NCBI GenBank assembly: GCA_016758965.1
Contig: JAEPRB010000002.1
Coordinates: 248,001-312,000 of the forward strand
Direction of reading: 5' to 3'
From: Circinella minor
Lineage: Eukaryota > Mucoromycota > Mucoromycetes > Mucorales > Lichtheimiaceae
DNA length: 64,000 nt
The notes below the pieces were generated by a model. It did not search any database. It had not been told where the DNA came from and saw only the letters and a program-made list of their open reading frames with translations. The translations under genes were made by a program, and so were the position numbers. Shown here piece after piece: positions 60,901-64,000 of the stretch. Within the stretch, counting starts at the first letter, position 1, and the number at the start of each line of letters is the position of its first letter.

Positions 60901-63591
60901 GGAGATGGTATATTTGAACTTGTTGTTATTGTAGTATCATTTTCATTCACAGTTGTAGATGTAACAGTAGCGGAAGTGAGTGTAGTAGTCGTGGTAGTTT
61001 TAGCAGTAGATGTAGGTGCATACACAAAACCTGTCAATGGTTTACTAGATTCTGCATCAGATGTACCTTGTGCAGCAGCTGCTACTTTTTTAGATGACAA
61101 GGAAGGGAAACGATAATCGGAGGTAACACTATTTGTTTCGCTTGAATAACTGGGTCTTCTTGAATGGTTTTCATATTCATTTGTACCCGTATTATTACTA
61201 TTGACACTATATTCAGATAAACCATCTGTTGATCGACGACTTTTTAATGAGTTGGCTTCACTATTTGAAATCCGTCGTTCACGCATTGTAATTGTACTTT
61301 CATTATCCGATTGTTGTGAAGGGGGTGGTACTGTTGTAATAGTATGATAACATTGAAATTCATCACCATGATCTTGAATACATTGTTTCACCAACATGGT
61401 ATAAATATCTTTCATTTGTTTTATACCGTCTTCTGAAAATGCGTCCACTTCAAATAATTCAACACAAAATAAGTTGCCAAGTTTTTTACCAAGTTCTAGG
61501 TCGACTTGTCGTAGACTGGATAAATCAGCTTTTAATCCCACAAGGTAAGAGGGTATATTACGTGACACGTAAGCGTCTAAAATATTAGAATATTAGAATA
61601 ATAATTTTTAAATTTATTTCAAAAAAAAGAGAAAAAGGGAAGAAAAGAAAAGGAGAAAAAAAAAAAAAGAAAATCAGTCATACATGATTAAAAATAATAA
61701 TAATAATAATAATAATAATGAAAATAGATTGCCTTACTTAGTAAATCCGGTAAACAATCCATAGAGTCCCGGTTTGTGGTGTCGTAACAAATAAGCCCAC
61801 CATGAACATTTCCCAAATCCTGAAAAAAAAAAAAAATGAAAAAATTTTGATACCCCACATATTAGCACCCCCAAGGAAATTTTTCTTTTAATCGTGATGA
61901 ACCATTCCATTCCATTACACAGAATTTTTTTTTTCTGGTCCACATAAATAAAGTATTGTAAAAAAAAAAAAAAAAGGGAACAATTTTATTTTTATACCTC
62001 TGGAAATTCGGGTGGATCTTGATTTGTATTAATCATAGTATCATCAATTTCAATGATATTCATAGGATAATGGATATCATTTAAAGTAAACATGGTCTTA
62101 TGACATTGCCAGGCTAAGTAAAAAGGATAAAATAAGCTGCATGAACTTTCCCTCAACCTTCCCCCCCCCAAGAAAAAAAAAAAAAAAAAAGGGAACACTT
62201 GCGTGTTGCATTATTTGGGTCTGCCGTCAAATTTTTTAAACCAAGTCGAATTAATGTTGACTTGCCGATATTTAATGTCCCTGAAATTACCACCACCATC
62301 GTCTTGTCGCATACCTTTTAAGTAATAATCCATGATTTTTTACATGTTGGGTACATGTATAATTAGTACATTATTATTATTTCTTACTTTTTTTTTCCCT
62401 TTTTAATACTCATAAACAATAATAATAAAATAAAATAGATTTATATACTTGATGAGTAGGTAATTCTGGTTCAATGGGAGGTAATGGTTTCGTAATTGGA
62501 TCAATCGTTGTACATAAAGCAGTTGTTGGAGTCGATGTTTTTACTGAATTATTTGATTGAATCGATGATTTTTTTGAACGTAATGAACCTCGAAGTGAAC
62601 CTAATGTACGAATCGATCGACTGAGTGATTTGGAGGATTTTGATGACTTTGTCGATTTTGCATCGTCTTCATTATTATTCGATTTATCTTTATCTTTACT
62701 GCTTGATTTGATTTTTTTTAATTGAGTCAAAACAGTTTTTGATTTAGATTCTTTTATTGTCATTGTTGTTTTTGTCGTATCGGTTGTCTTTGTAGATGTC
62801 TTGTCAATATCATCATTCATATCACTATTATTATTATTATCACCATTAAGAATCGATTTCTCCTTTTTCTTTTTACTCAATAATTCTTTTGTTTTTTTCG
62901 TTGAAGAGGATTCCTTTTTCTCTTTCTTTTCTTTTTTAGCTTCTTTTTTAGATGCCTTTTTAGCTTCTTTGGCTTCTTTTGATAAAGAATTATTCGGTTT
63001 TTTTTCTTTTGATTTCTTTGACTCCTTTTTTGTTAATGCAAGTTTAGACTCTTTTGTTTTTGTGATTGTTGTCGACTTTGATGATACTTTATCAGTTATT
63101 GGTGATATTACTTCCCGTTTACTATTATTATCAATAGCAGTACTAATAGTAGAAGTATTTTGTTGCTGTTCAGGTGGAATAACTGTAGTAGTATTATGAG
63201 ATGATAAAGGTTCTTGCATCTTTCCATTGGATGTTAATGAAGAAGATGGTGGTAATGTTGGTACATCTTTTGTAATAGGAGTCGTATTTATTATTGCTAC
63301 TGTTGGAGTGGATGTAGTTGTTGGCGTGACAACGGCGGTAGTAGTAGTAGTAGTTTCAGAGGTAGTGACAAATGATGATGTTGTTGTTGTTGTTGGTAAT
63401 GTTTTAGATATTACTTTTGATTCTTTTGTTTCTTTTGATTTAAACGAAGGTAAGGATTGTTGTTGATGTTTTTGATCTTTAATAGACTGTTCCGTTGTTC
63501 TTGTTGTCGTTATTGATTGTTTTTCAGACTCTTGCTTTTTTGGCTTGCGGTCAAACGACGTAAGAGCAGCAAGCTTTCGCGTGAGCCACAT
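57945..63591 (-). CDS. Large RasGEF with N-terminal Ras-like (degenerate) GTPase domain
   Basis: Ten exons, reading backwards: 63591-62449, 62314-62203, 62113-61998, 61819-61738, 61576-60739, 60627-60554, 60398-58774, 58686-58469, 58337-58136 and 58031-57945, giving 1498 residues. Residues 1-381 are Ser/Thr/Lys-rich and disordered. A P-loop GTPase-like domain (about 382-560) has MVVVISGTLNIGKSTLIRL, GLICYDTTNRDSM and YLVGLKADLSSL but no DxxGQ. After another disordered stretch comes the RasGEF-N/REM domain (about 765-900: FITFFRRFMKPGDLARILI). A long acidic and Gln-rich insert is followed by the CDC25 GEF domain (about 1230-1498: IADQLTWIESELFGKI, HFNFISAWVATIIV, FKSLERLMSSDRSFSSYR, PGIPYLGIHNQDL). 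The C-terminus IEPRLKSS closes it. Activates Ras-type GTPases by nucleotide exchange. Confidence 0.9.
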
Positions 63592-64000
63592 GGCCTAAAA
63601 AGGAAAAAAAAAGAAAAAAGGAACAAAAAAAAAAAAAAAAAAAAGAAGTATATATATTATTCTTACCCCCCCCAAAAAAAAAAAAAGAAAGAAAGAAAGA
63701 AAGAGGAAGAAATACAAAAAGTAAAACAAAACAAAAAAAAAAAAACAAAAAAAAACAAAAAAGGGAGTAAGAAGTTCTTTAATCAAACACTCAAGTTATA
63801 AAATTAGTTGTTTATTGTCATGGAAATATGTAATAAATTTAGGGGTTCATGTTTTTTTTTTCTGTGTTCACTTTTTTTGATGGAAATGGGTTTGCAGGAG
63901 TATAAAAAGATAATCAAAAAAAAAAAAAAAAAGGGGGATGAACAAAAAAGCAACCGAGTTGTCAATGTGATTGACTTGTATTCACATATATACTTGTTAT
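63592..64000. other. Upstream region of the RasGEF gene
   Basis: Dominated by poly-A and purine tracts on this strand (poly-pyrimidine in the gene's sense), as in a fungal promoter/leader. In the gene's sense TTTTAG lies just before GCCATG, so a 5' UTR intron is possible. No other gene seen. Confidence 0.5.

Noticed and set aside
62801..63466. Plus-strand frames of 132 and 79 residues
   Set aside because: Antisense of the Lys/Ser/Thr-rich disordered RasGEF N-terminus; biased Phe/Ser/Val composition and no domain.

Overview
This window is a piece of fungal nuclear DNA. It is AT-rich, full of mono- and dinucleotide tracts, and its genes are broken up by many short GT-AG introns of about 45 to 150 bases. 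The gene content (a fungal mitochondrial malic enzyme, an Lsb/Pin3-like SH3 protein, two CYP509-like P450s, a VTC-like SPX protein, a MpaB-like protein and a TdT-like family X polymerase) fits an early-diverging fungus. I infer Mucoromycota, probably Mucorales; no rRNA or other decisive marker is present. I reconstructed exons by hand from splice sites and reading frame. For each complete gene the exon lengths sum to a whole number of codons.

Layout, left to right: the 3' end of an insulysin gene (+, cut by the window edge); mitochondrial malic enzyme (-); a DUF2236/MpaB-like protein (-); a 2.8 kb gene-free stretch with a possible MITE; an alpha/beta-hydrolase (+); an F-box/LRR-type relic (-); a VTC-like SPX protein (-); an SH3 protein of the Lsb/Pin3 family (-); RNA polymerase III subunit C31 (+); a four-LIM protein (+); a three-KH RNA-binding protein (+); a BRCT plus family X DNA polymerase (+); two intact P450s with a decayed P450 between them (all -); a rhomboid lacking the catalytic histidine (+); a WD40 protein (+); a ChaC-type gamma-glutamylcyclotransferase (+); the U5 snRNP protein Dim1/Dib1 (+); an F-box/LRR protein (-); and a very large RasGEF with an N-terminal Ras-like G domain (-).

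Most neighbours are unrelated housekeeping or signalling genes, so there is no operon-like logic. The one true local cluster is the P450 array (37.0-45.7 kb). It has two intact copies with nearly identical exon sizes and a pseudogene in the same orientation, so it is a tandem duplication with loss of one copy.

The most notable observations are: a GTPase-like domain fused to a RasGEF, with a degenerate switch II and one GC-AG intron; a probable 3-base microexon in the Dim1 gene; a rhomboid with Asn in place of the catalytic His; a VTC-like protein whose catalytic and inositol-phosphate-binding positions look lost; a fungal polymerase with TdT/Pol mu hallmarks; and the P450 relic. No CRISPR array, tRNA, rRNA or complete transposon was recognised.
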